DNA of 64,000 nucleotides from Pedosphaera sp. GTDB lineage: Bacteria; Verrucomicrobiota; Verrucomicrobiia; Limisphaerales; UBA9464. The position numbers and the translations under genes were made by a program. Each line of letters starts with the position of its first letter. Position 1 is the stretch's first letter. The DNA lies in contig SIBK01000003.1 in the NCBI GenBank assembly GCA_009695205.1, forward strand, positions 1 to 64,000, in the 5' to 3' direction. Below are positions 8,905 to 16,994 of this stretch, in pieces. The notes beneath the pieces were generated by a model. It saw nothing but the letters and a program-made list of their open reading frames with translations. It made no database searches and was not told the DNA's origin.

Positions 8905-10634
8905 GTGAATTTCAGGCGAAGGCGGACCAGCGAACGAAGCGCCCGCGTCACGGTTTGTTCCAGAGATGGAGTTGTGCGTACCGCCGCAAAACGGCGTCTT
9001 CTCAGTTCCACCGGTGGATCGTAAAGGTTTGCTAGCATTTGAAAGTCTTCGAACCGGGCATCGGAGACCTCATTGGAATTCAACTCGCGTGCTTTGAGAC
9101 GCTGCTTTGCCGCAAGGTCACTGGTTTGGGCTTCGACAAACACGACGGCGACATTCGGTGGCGAGAAATGATCGCGCACTGCCGTCCGGTGTTCGCGGCG
9201 CGAAAACGTCGCGTCAAGAATCACACTGCGGCCTTCAAGCACTTTAACTTCCGCCGCAGCGAACAGACTCCTGTACGTCTGTCCGGTCACGGCAGCGGAG
9301 TAGAGGCGGCGGCGTAAGACGGCGCGGTGCGTTCGTAGAGTGGGACGCCAGCCAACTGTTTGCGCAACCTGTCGGAGGAGTAGATTGGCCAACCGAGTTC
9401 AGCAGCGAGAGTGCGGGCGAGAGTGCTCTTGCCGGAGGCGATGCGGCCCATGACGACCAGCACCAGCGGCTGGGATCCGGCAGCGGTATATTGAAGAGCG
9501 AGCTTGAAGTAGCGGCGCGCCCGCTCCGCCGCCGCCTGCCGCTCTTTCTCCGGCATGGTGCGGGCGATGCTCTGAAGGCTTTCGACTTTGCCCCGCACAT
9601 AGGCGCGGTAACATCTGTAAAAGTCCATCAGGTGCGGCATTCCGTCGTCCTGAAGTTCTGCAGCCATTCGTCGGGCAAAGTAACGACCAAGGTCCGACCG
9701 ATCTTTTTAGTCCAAATCCATCGCCAAGAAGGCGGCATCGCTGGCCACATCCACATAACGGAAGCGATCGTTGAATTCGATGCAATCGTATATATTGAGA
9801 TCACCCGGCGTGAGATGAATGTGCTCAAGGTGCAAGTCCCCGTGGCAATCGCGGATCCACTTTTCGCGTACGCGCGACTCAAACAAGCTGGCATGGCGTT
9901 TGTAGAACTCGTTCGTGTAAAAGCGAATCGTTTCGAACGCGGGGCGAGAAATCGTTTTATTGACGGGACAGTCCTGAGCCCCCTCAACGGCAGATCCCTC
10001 ACCCACGGAGGCATCACTGGACACTTCTGCCTCGCCAACGAACGCTTCAGTCTGCTGAAAGTTCTCGTCGGTGCTAACACGCAGCTGCTCAATGCGGTTC
10101 CACGACTCAATCTCCTCGGTTGGGTGTTGCCCCTGATAGAAATCCTTGAGGGTCGTGGCAATGCGCAATGCCAGCGGGCTCCACGCCATCGCGCTTAAGG
10201 AGCTTGTCAAGAAAATAACCGCCGGCCAATCTCCGCATCTTCACCGCATATTCCACAACCACCTCTCCCGAGCCAAACGTGAGACGTCCCTTGATTCTCG
10301 ATATAGGCACAACATCGAGGTAGATTTTTGGCGCTAGCCGGCGGTTCAATGCGACCTCGCGTTCGCAAAAATGGCGGCGTTTTTCCAGGCTGGAGAAGTC
10401 CAGGAAACCGAAATTAACCGCCTTCTTCACTTTGAACACGAAGGGCGGCGCGATGACGACGAACGAGGCGTGCGTCTGCAGCAGCTGCACGTGCTTTGGA
10501 CAGTGCGGATAGGAGCGCAGATTGAGCAGAAACGCCAGAAGGTTCTCCGAAGACGCAATGGCTGCTGCGGAGCCTGCTTTACGAGCCGGAGGTGCTCGTC
10601 TGCGGACAGCAGTTGGTGGGATGGAATTGATCAT
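8889..10634 (-). pseudogene. Decayed bifunctional aminoglycoside phosphotransferase / P-loop kinase
   Basis: Reading downstream from a likely ATG at 10634 (MINSIPPTAVR), the first frame holds an APH-like N-lobe (FVFKVKKAVNFGFLDFSS, REVALNRRLAP). A frameshift near 10150-10200 moves into the frame that carries the catalytic loop CHGDLHLEHIHL and IEFNDRFRYVD. That frame meets an in-frame TAA at 9707-9709 after AMDLD, then continues as KDRSDLGRYFARRMA. It next encodes a P-loop, VMGRIASGKSTLA. A second frameshift near 9310-9330 leads into the C-terminal kinase part (LEGRSVILDATFSRREHR). One nonsense mutation and two frameshifts make it non-functional. Function of the intact family is unclear. Confidence 0.8.
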
Positions 10635-10729
10635 TGGGGCGTCTCGAGGAAAGTAATTCGGCCGCAGTCGTGTCAAGTCAGTGTCGGGGACGAATTTAAT
10701 ACGGATGCAGAGCAGTAGGCTTAACGTGA

Positions 10730-11010
10730 ATTGTCATTCGCTTGCCTCCTTTTGGGCGGTGTTGCACGCATCGATGGAACAGAAGAATTGTCGGCGGCCG
10801 CTAACACGGCTGACATGGAAGAAGTCGCTGCGCGGGAAGAAGTCAATTTCGTGAGCGATGCCGGTGATTGGTGGGAAGCCCTGTGCAGGGCGATGGAGAT
10901 TCTTCTGAGTACCAAAGAGAGGCCCGACAAATCCGCCTATGGCGAGTTGCCACATCGTGATAGACCACACCAAGCGCAATGATGCTGGCAAACGCCACGT
11001 TGATCATGGA
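10730..11010 (-). pseudogene. Probable FtsX/MacB-type permease remnant
   Basis: The region between two pseudogenes has no intact gene. From an ATG at 11007 the minus strand encodes MINVAFASIIALGVVY, which resembles the conserved segment before the last helices of FtsX-domain ABC permeases (NVxxASIIALGVVYN). The expected continuation (SARIxLSERxRELA) is absent. Another frame further downstream shows SRAATSSMSAVLAAA, loosely like the end of such permeases. I read it as a heavily eroded 3' fragment of a permease gene; the evidence is thin. Confidence 0.35.
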
Positions 11011-11075
11011 GGCGTCAATGGGTGGCTATTCCCTGGATGGCTCCAACGTCGCTGGCAGAACAGACAGCCAAGCCT

Positions 11076-12362
11076 TCACGGCGTCGCTGCCAGCGAGGCG
11101 CAGACCAGTTCCTCGTCGTTGCGGCCATAGACATGGCGGTTCGCGTAAGCCGGCGGGGTCCACGCACATCTCCTCTCTCCAAACGGGAAGGTAGGTTCCA
11201 GTAGACGCGCGCGGCTGATCTCCGGATACCCCTAGGACGTGAGTCGTGCGCGGATCAGATCCCCTTTGTCGGTGAAGAGAAACACGGCATCACCATTTGG
11301 CGTCAGGTGGATGCTGGCTCCGTTTTTCAGGTCCGTCACCGTATTCGTCTGCCAAACCTGCTGGCCGGTTTCAGCCTCCAGGCAAACCAACTCGCCGGAA
11401 GACCTGGCCGAATAGACGAAGTCGCCCAGCAAGAGTGCGGTCGACGTGTTACTCAATATTCTCTTGGAAGCGGCGCGGTTTTCCGGCCAGAGCACCGACG
11501 CCGTCGGCCGGTCGGCATTGAGCGTTAGCATCAAGCCGGCGATCAAGAGTCGGTTATTCTGCACGACCGGTGTGGGGATGGAGTCGTTGTTGCTCGTCAC
11601 CATCGGTTCCCGCCAATAGGTCTCGCCCGTGGCTGGATTCAGGGAGGTTACGGACGCGTCGCTCCAAACAATCAATTGATGCTTCCCTCCTGCCACGATG
11701 ATCAGAGGTGAACTATTGGACACCGGGTCGTCCAGCGCCTTCCAAATTTCTTTCCCCGTTCGCTTGTCAAGAGCGATGACGGACGCTCCCGGTTTGGCAC
11801 CGGTAAACACGATGAGGAGATTCCCCTCAATCAAGGGCGATGGCCGACACTGCAACACTCGCACCTCGTATTCCTTGGCAAGGTTCTTCTCCCAGAGCAA
11901 TCAGCCGGTCTCCGTGTCCAAACAGTGAATGTGGCCGTTGGCACCCAGCGCGTAAACCTTGCTGGCTTCGACAATGGGCGTCGCAGTTGGGCCGGTGGCC
12001 TGGCTGGGCACCCAAACCCATTCCGGATAGGTCACGTCGTAAACATAGGTCCAGAGCGGCTTGCCAGTCGTCTCCTCCAAGCAATGGACACGCTCCTTCA
12101 CCGACGACTTCTGCAACAGCGCATCGGTGACGAAAACCGGGCCTTGGGCCACTACTGGACTGGACCACCCCGGGCCCACCGGTTTGCGCCAGCGAACCTT
12201 GAATCCCTCGGCCGTGAAAGCATCGAGAATGCCGGTTTCGTTCCAGACGCCATCGCGGTTCGGTCCGCGAAACTGCGGCCAATCCACCGCCTGTAATGGC
12301 GCTGTGCCGGACAGGAGCAAGGCCGACAACGCGGCCGGTAGCATCCAGTGAGAGAAGGTCAT
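11076..12362 (-). pseudogene. Secreted PQQ-like beta-propeller protein with two in-frame stops
   Basis: A single reading frame spans 12362 to a TGA at 11076-11078. It is broken by TGA at 11901-11903 (after HIHCLDTETG) and TAG at 11232-11234 (after LIRARLTS). Both sides of each stop keep the same frame and homologous sequence. It starts with a signal peptide (MTFSHWMLPAALSALLLS) and the mature start VDWPQFRGPNRDGVWNE, typical of PQQ-like propellers. Repeats such as ALDKRTGKEIWKALDDP and LEAETGQQVWQTN follow. The last segment reads WTPPAYANRHVYGRNDEELV. With no frameshift and two different stop codons, recent nonsense decay is the simplest reading. The intact gene would be about 428 codons. Confidence 0.85.
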
Positions 12363-12389
12363 CGGCTCCCTCGCCTTCTCTCCGGACGG

Positions 12390-12638
12390 TCAGAGAGTTG
12401 TCTCGGGAAGCTGAGACAAGACCGCGAGGCTATGGCGGGCGGCGATCCCAGAGCAGCTCACAACCTGGCTGCAGGAGGAGAAGGCCTCTCCACCGGGTGA
12501 CCCGCCACGCGCCCTTCGGAAGTGATCGTCTGGCTGATCGGGAAAACGCGTGTCTATTTCCAAATCCATCACAAACTTGCCGGGGATATTCGTCCAGTAT
12601 TCACGCAGGATGCCCCCGGTCTGAGGCAGCGCGTTCAA
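12390..12638 (-). pseudogene. PA14-like domain fragment
   Basis: Between the PQQ pseudogene and the nucleotidyltransferase there are about 360 bp with no complete gene. An 82-codon frame holds GGILREYWTNIPGKFVMDL followed by RFPDQPDD. This resembles the first strands of PA14 domains in verrucomicrobial secreted proteins (G-x-REYW-x-x-I-x-G). After ~35 residues the similarity stops. It is probably a leftover of a larger gene. Confidence 0.4.
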
Positions 12639-12722
12639 ATCAGATAACTCGCCGTACCCATTTTCAATCGCTCAATAATGTGCGGACCATGTTTCGAGCA
12701 CTGTGGATGCAACGATGAGTAG

Positions 12723-13094
12723 TCAATACCAAGAACTGACCCCATTACCAGATCGTTCACCCCGAAACCATTCTTGGCTGGCATCGCATCCGGGATTATA
12801 AAGGGTCACTCCGTCTCGGGCGATTTTCTCTTTGAGGCGTTCGTTGAAGGTCTGCTCCAGACGCACGAGATCGAGTTCGTAAATGAGCGGGGCGTTTTCC
12901 AGCGCGTCGCTCAAGTCGGCCCACTCGGTCGCGCTGGCCGTGGGGGCGGAAATGGCGAGATCCAGGTCGGAAGCCCGGCGGGCAGTGCCCTTGGAGCGTG
13001 AGCCGAAGACACGCACTTCCTCCACGGCGGGAAACCGTTGGCAGGCGGCGCACAGCGCGGCTAGGTCTTTGGTCCGCAGGACGAGTGACTTCAT
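12723..13094 (-). CDS. MntA-type minimal nucleotidyltransferase
   Basis: A 123-residue protein from the ATG at 13094, chosen because it is preceded at good spacing by GGGAG and begins MKSLVLRTKDLAALC. The nucleotidyltransferase motif VRVFGSRSKGTARRASDLDLAI contains GSRxKG and DxD. The C-terminus has YELDLVRLEQTFNERLKEKI. Such MNT proteins act as antitoxins of HEPN toxins, or pair with HI0074-type partners. The only candidate partner is the short frame ending 4 bp upstream at 13099, which I cannot confirm as HEPN. Length fits the HI0073/MntA class. Confidence 0.85.
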   Translation of the reverse strand: MKSLVLRTKDLAALCAACQRFPAVEEVRVFGSRSKGTARRASDLDLAISAPTASATEWADLSDALENAPLIYELDLVRLEQTFNERLKEKIARDGVTLYNPGCDASQEWFRGERSGNGVSSWY

Positions 13095-13098
13095 GTGC

Positions 13099-13308
13099 TT
13101 ACTCCCAAAGGAGGGTTTGAATCCTACTGGCCATCGCGCCCAGGAGTGCGGCGTAGTCTCGGACCACATGCTGGCAGATGCGGGTGGCGACGGCTTCACG
13201 CAGGCGCGCAGCGGCCTGTCGGCCTTCGGCCTGACGTTCGATGAATCGTACTTCGGGACGGTGGTGCCCTCGGAAGGAATCGGGACCCTGCTGAAGGTAC
13301 TCTGACAT
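13099..13308 (-). CDS. Small hypothetical protein upstream of MntA-type gene
   Basis: A 69-codon frame starting MSEYLQQGPDSFRGHH and ending CQHVVRDYAALLGAMASRI then QTLLWE. It ends 4 bp before the nucleotidyltransferase start, as expected for a coupled pair. It is Arg/Ala-rich and probably helical. It does not show the RX4-6H motif clearly enough to call it HEPN, and it is shorter than typical HI0074 proteins, so it may be a truncated partner or not a gene. Confidence 0.35.
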   Translation of the reverse strand: MSEYLQQGPDSFRGHHRPEVRFIERQAEGRQAAARLREAVATRICQHVVRDYAALLGAMASRIQTLLWE

Positions 13309-13409
13309 TGGGTAGTCATTACTGCTGTGTAAGTGGTCAAGAATTATTTTCCGATTCGCCTCGCGCCTGCTTTCCCCGATACTCCGCCTCTCTGACTCCC
13401 CTCTCTGTC

Positions 13410-14600
13410 ATGTTGATCGCTGGTGAACCCAGCGGTGACTGGTTGGCCGCCGACCTGGTAGGCACCCTGCGCGATCAACTCGGGAATCGGCCCGTCCGCT
13501 TCTACGGCGCCGGCGGCGAGCGCATGATGGCGGCGGGAGTTGAACTCAGCTTGGACCTGACACGCCACTCGGTGATTGGCCTCTCCGAGGTGTTACGGAA
13601 CTACGCAAAGTTCCGACGATTCTTTCACATGCTGTTGCGCCAAGCCATCCATGAGAAACCCGACGTCGTCATCGGTATCGACTTCGGAGGATTCAATCTT
13701 CGGTTTGCACAGGCCATACGGAAGGCCGCATCTAAAATTCCAGAGTGGTCTCCACGAATCATCCAGTACGTGTCACCGCAAGTTTGGGCTTCACGCGCCG
13801 GCCGGGCAAAAACCCTCGAAACCACCCATGACTTGCTATTATGCATCCTGCCTTTCGAACCGGCCTGGTATGCTCAGCACGCACCCGGACTTGCCGTCGA
13901 GTTTGTTGGACATCCCATCGTTGATCGTCACTCCGCGGAATCTCCGACGTCCAGTCGCACGTCCGCCGAAGGCGAAGCCCCACGCGGGAATGTCGTGCTG
14001 CTGTTGCCCGGAAGTCGCGCCGGGGAATTAAAACGGCACCTTCCTGTTCTCCTGCCGGCGGCCCGAAGGCTTCGTGAAGAAGCAGGGGCGACGATTCGAA
14101 TGGTTATTCCCAATGAACATCTCCGCGCCGTGGCCGAGTTGATATCCGGTGACCTGACCGGCGTCGACGTGCAGGTCGGCGGCTTGGAGAATGCCCTCCG
14201 GATCGCCACGGTGGCGATCGCCTCGACCGGGACGGTCACACTCGAGTGCGCTTGGTTCGGTGTCCCCACGGTCGCTCTATACAAGACATCATGGACGACT
14301 TATCAGATTGGACGCCGGATTGTACAGGTTCGGTGGCTCGCCATGCCGAATCTTCTCGCGAATGATTCCGTGATACCCGAGTTCATTCAGGACGAAGCCA
14401 CCGCCGACCATCTCGCGCAAGCCGCCCTCGAACTCCTTCAAGATCCGAACCGCCGCATGCAGATTCAGAAGCAACTTCGAACCGTGGTCGCGTCGCTCGG
14501 AAGTCCCGGCGCTGCCGTGCGGGCTTCCGCGGCCATACTCCGCACGGTTCTGGGCCACAATCCCACTCGGATTGAGTCGCGATACGACCGAATTGAATAA
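13410..14600 (+). CDS. lpxB: Lipid-A-disaccharide synthase
   Basis: Joins UDP-2,3-diacylglucosamine and lipid X to give the lipid A disaccharide at the inner membrane, so this organism makes LPS. The hallmark N-terminus MLIAGEPSGDWLAADLV is present. It is followed by FYGAGGERMMAAG, VVIGIDFGGFNLRFA, YVSPQVWASRAGRAKT, LLPGSRAGELKRHLP and IASTGTVTLECAWFGVPTV, all in family order. I start at the ATG at 13410, giving 396 residues, because LpxB normally begins immediately before the GEPSGD motif; the frame is open upstream to 13308. It is not in the usual lpxD-fabZ-lpxA cluster here. Confidence 0.95.
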   Translation: MLIAGEPSGDWLAADLVGTLRDQLGNRPVRFYGAGGERMMAAGVELSLDLTRHSVIGLSEVLRNYAKFRRFFHMLLRQAIHEKPDVVIGIDFGGFNLRFAQAIRKAASKIPEWSPRIIQYVSPQVWASRAGRAKTLETTHDLLLCILPFEPAWYAQHAPGLAVEFVGHPIVDRHSAESPTSSRTSAEGEAPRGNVVLLLPGSRAGELKRHLPVLLPAARRLREEAGATIRMVIPNEHLRAVAELISGDLTGVDVQVGGLENALRIATVAIASTGTVTLECAWFGVPTVALYKTSWTTYQIGRRIVQVRWLAMPNLLANDSVIPEFIQDEATADHLAQAALELLQDPNRRMQIQKQLRTVVASLGSPGAAVRASAAILRTVLGHNPTRIESRYDRIE

Positions 14601-14672
14601 GACGCAACACAATGGTTCCTTGACGTGTTACGGTTTTCATCGGCCAATTTTGTCCGCAGGCAACATCCACTC

Positions 14673-16025
14673 ATGAAGTTAAAACTCAAGCCGGTCGCCG
14701 GCTCCATCGTCGCGCCTCAGGGATTTCTGGCCGCAGGGGTATTCTGCGACATCAAACGCCTTGGCACGGGTAAGGGGTCGAACAAGGGGAAGAAGCGTGA
14801 CCTCACGCTGATCGTTTCAAAAACCGAGGCCACGGTCGCCGGGATGTTCACCACCAATCAGATCTGCGCCGCGCCCGTAAAGGTTTGCGTGTCCCGCGTC
14901 GCAAAGGGCATTGCTCAGGCTATCGTTGTGAACTCCGGCAACGCGAATGCCTGCACAGGACGCCAGGGAATGCGCGACGCCCTGGCTATGACTGCCACCA
15001 CCGAAAGCGCTCTCGGCATTGCCTCCGGTCGAGCTCTGGTCGGCTCCACAGGTCGCATCGGTGTCCTGCTACCACTGAAGAACGTTCACGCAGGCATCCG
15101 TGCCGCCGCAGAACGGCTCGGTGCCACTCCGGAACACGGTAACCAAGCAGCCGAGGCAATCATGACCAGCGATTCTCGACCGAAACAGATGGCGGTGGAA
15201 TTTCTGCTCGGCGGAAAAAAGGTCCGGCTCGGCGGAATTTGTAAAGGAGCTGGCATGATCCAACCCGGCATGTCCGACACCGGTGCCCGACCGGCCGCAG
15301 TCCCCGCCGGTCTGCACGCGACCATGCTCTGCTTTGTCACCACCGATGCCGCCATCGAGGCCGCCGCACTCCAGGCCGCCCTTCGGGAAGCCGTCGCCCA
15401 CAGCTTCAATCGGATCACGGTCGATGGGGACATGAGCACGAACGACACCGTCCTCGTGATGGCCAACGGTCAGGCCGGCAATCGACGGCTTAAGAAAACC
15501 ACCCAATCCGCCACCGCCAGCTTCAAACTCTTTCAAGCGGCACTGCAGCATGTCTGCCTCGAACTCGCACGCATGATTGTGCGCGACGGCGAAGGGGTTC
15601 ATCGAGTGGTCACCGTCCGCGTCTCCGGCGCACACTCTGCCGCCGATGCCGATGCCGCCGCTCGCTCCGTCGCCAACAGTTCTCTCGTCAAGACAAGCTG
15701 GTACGGTGGCGATCCCAACTGGGGTCGCATCATCGACGCCCTCGGCTATAGCCCGGCTCTCATTGTCGAAGATCGTGTCGACATCGGTTATAGCACTCCG
15801 GGTTCTCGCCGGATCACCTGGAGTCTCCGCCGCGGACAGCCCACGAAGACGCCGTTTGCGACCCTCTGGAAAGCGGTACAGCCGCAGGAATTCGATCTTC
15901 ATATTCGACTCAACCTCGGCCGCGGCGAAGCCCTCATGTACGCCGCCGATCTTACCGAGAAATACGTCGACTTTAACAAGGGTACCCTCGCCGATCCGAG
16001 TCAGGCCGCGTCGCTTGGCGGATAG
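14673..16025 (+). CDS. argJ: Bifunctional ornithine/glutamate N-acetyltransferase
   Basis: Transfers the acetyl group from N-acetylornithine to glutamate in cyclic arginine synthesis. It contains AGMFTTNQICAAPVKVC, VNSGNANACTGRQG and DGEGVHRVVTVRVSGA. The precursor self-cleaves at Ala-Thr to give alpha and beta chains, and the ATML motif is kept (Thr codon 15321-15323). Unusually, the segment before it is GMIQPGM plus 15 extra residues (15273-15317) before HATML; usual members read GMIAPNMATML. A Lys/Gly-rich insert (GTGKGSNKGKKRD) lies near the N-terminus. The ATG at 14673 gives 450 residues, longer than the usual ~400. argB follows 67 bp downstream. Confidence 0.95.
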   Translation: MKLKLKPVAGSIVAPQGFLAAGVFCDIKRLGTGKGSNKGKKRDLTLIVSKTEATVAGMFTTNQICAAPVKVCVSRVAKGIAQAIVVNSGNANACTGRQGMRDALAMTATTESALGIASGRALVGSTGRIGVLLPLKNVHAGIRAAAERLGATPEHGNQAAEAIMTSDSRPKQMAVEFLLGGKKVRLGGICKGAGMIQPGMSDTGARPAAVPAGLHATMLCFVTTDAAIEAAALQAALREAVAHSFNRITVDGDMSTNDTVLVMANGQAGNRRLKKTTQSATASFKLFQAALQHVCLELARMIVRDGEGVHRVVTVRVSGAHSAADADAAARSVANSSLVKTSWYGGDPNWGRIIDALGYSPALIVEDRVDIGYSTPGSRRITWSLRRGQPTKTPFATLWKAVQPQEFDLHIRLNLGRGEALMYAADLTEKYVDFNKGTLADPSQAASLGG

Positions 16026-16092
16026 CATTCGACAGAAATAAGGAAATCTTTGACGCCAGATCGCTCACTCCAAACGTTCTTCCACTGACACA

Positions 16093-16974
16093 ATGCAAGA
16101 GCTGATCGCCAAAGCCGCCACATTGCTCGAGGCTTTGCCCTATATTCAGAAATTCAGCAGCACAACGTTCGTCGTTAAATACGGAGGATCCTTTATGGAT
16201 TCGCCCGACCCCGCCGTTCGCGAAGGCGTCGCCCAGGATATCGTTTTCCTGGAGGCGGTGGAAATAAACCCGGTGGTGGTTCATGGCGGAGGGAAAGCGA
16301 TCACCCGCGCCATGGAACACGCCGGCCTCACAGCTCAGTTCATCCAGGGCCAACGGGTCACCGACGGAGCGGCCGTCGCCGTCGTTGATCGGGTTCTATC
16401 CCGAGAGATTAATCCCGAGATCGTCCGCACCATTCAACGAATCGGCGGCGCTGCCCAAGGATTTGCGGGAACGGAAATCTTTCACTGCCGAAAGCTCTAT
16501 CTGAAGGGTCCGCAAGGCGAAGAGTTGGACATCGGTTTCGTGGGTGAGGTCACCGAGGTTAACATCGTTCCGTTGCTGGATTGCATCGGCCGAGGGATCA
16601 CGCCGATCATCAGCCCCACCGCCCGGGGATCCGATGGCCAGATCTATAATTGCAATGCCGACGTCGCCGCCGCCATGACCGCCATTGCGCTCAAGGCCCG
16701 GCGCCTCGTCTTCATGAGTGACGTGCCAGGATTGCTCCGCGATCCGAAAAATCCCCAGTCACTCATCTCTCACCTGCCAATCAACCAGGTCCCCGCTCTC
16801 AGGCAATCCGGTGTCATCGACGCCGGGATGATTCCAAAAATGGACAGCGCCGTCGCCGCCATCCGCTCTGGTGTCGAAAAAGTGCAACTCGTGGACGGCC
16901 GCGTTCCCCACTCTCTGTTACTCGAGATCTTCACCGATGCCGGATTTGGCACCGAGGTTGTCTCCGCGGAATAG
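16093..16974 (+). CDS. argB: Acetylglutamate kinase
   Basis: Phosphorylates N-acetylglutamate, the second step of arginine synthesis. The 293 residues fit the family. FVVKYGGSFMD (family KYGGxAM) is near residue 30, VVHGGGKAI near 60 and the substrate-binding GQRVTDG near 95. YNCNADVAAAMTAIALKARR lies near 183, and FMSDVPGLL with GMIPKMDSAVAAIRSGVEKV lies near the C-terminus. The N-terminal helix (MQELIAKAATLLEALPYIQ) is the type linked with hexameric, arginine-inhibited enzymes. It follows argJ as a two-gene arginine operon; argC, argD and argF are not in the window. Confidence 0.97.
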   Translation: MQELIAKAATLLEALPYIQKFSSTTFVVKYGGSFMDSPDPAVREGVAQDIVFLEAVEINPVVVHGGGKAITRAMEHAGLTAQFIQGQRVTDGAAVAVVDRVLSREINPEIVRTIQRIGGAAQGFAGTEIFHCRKLYLKGPQGEELDIGFVGEVTEVNIVPLLDCIGRGITPIISPTARGSDGQIYNCNADVAAAMTAIALKARRLVFMSDVPGLLRDPKNPQSLISHLPINQVPALRQSGVIDAGMIPKMDSAVAAIRSGVEKVQLVDGRVPHSLLLEIFTDAGFGTEVVSAE

Positions 16975-16994
16975 TCTCTTCCGGAGTTATCACG

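Noticed and set aside
11901-11903. TGA as possible selenocysteine or recoded codon
   Set aside because: A second stop in the same gene is TAG, no SECIS-like hairpin was seen, and neighbouring genes are also broken. Decay is simpler.
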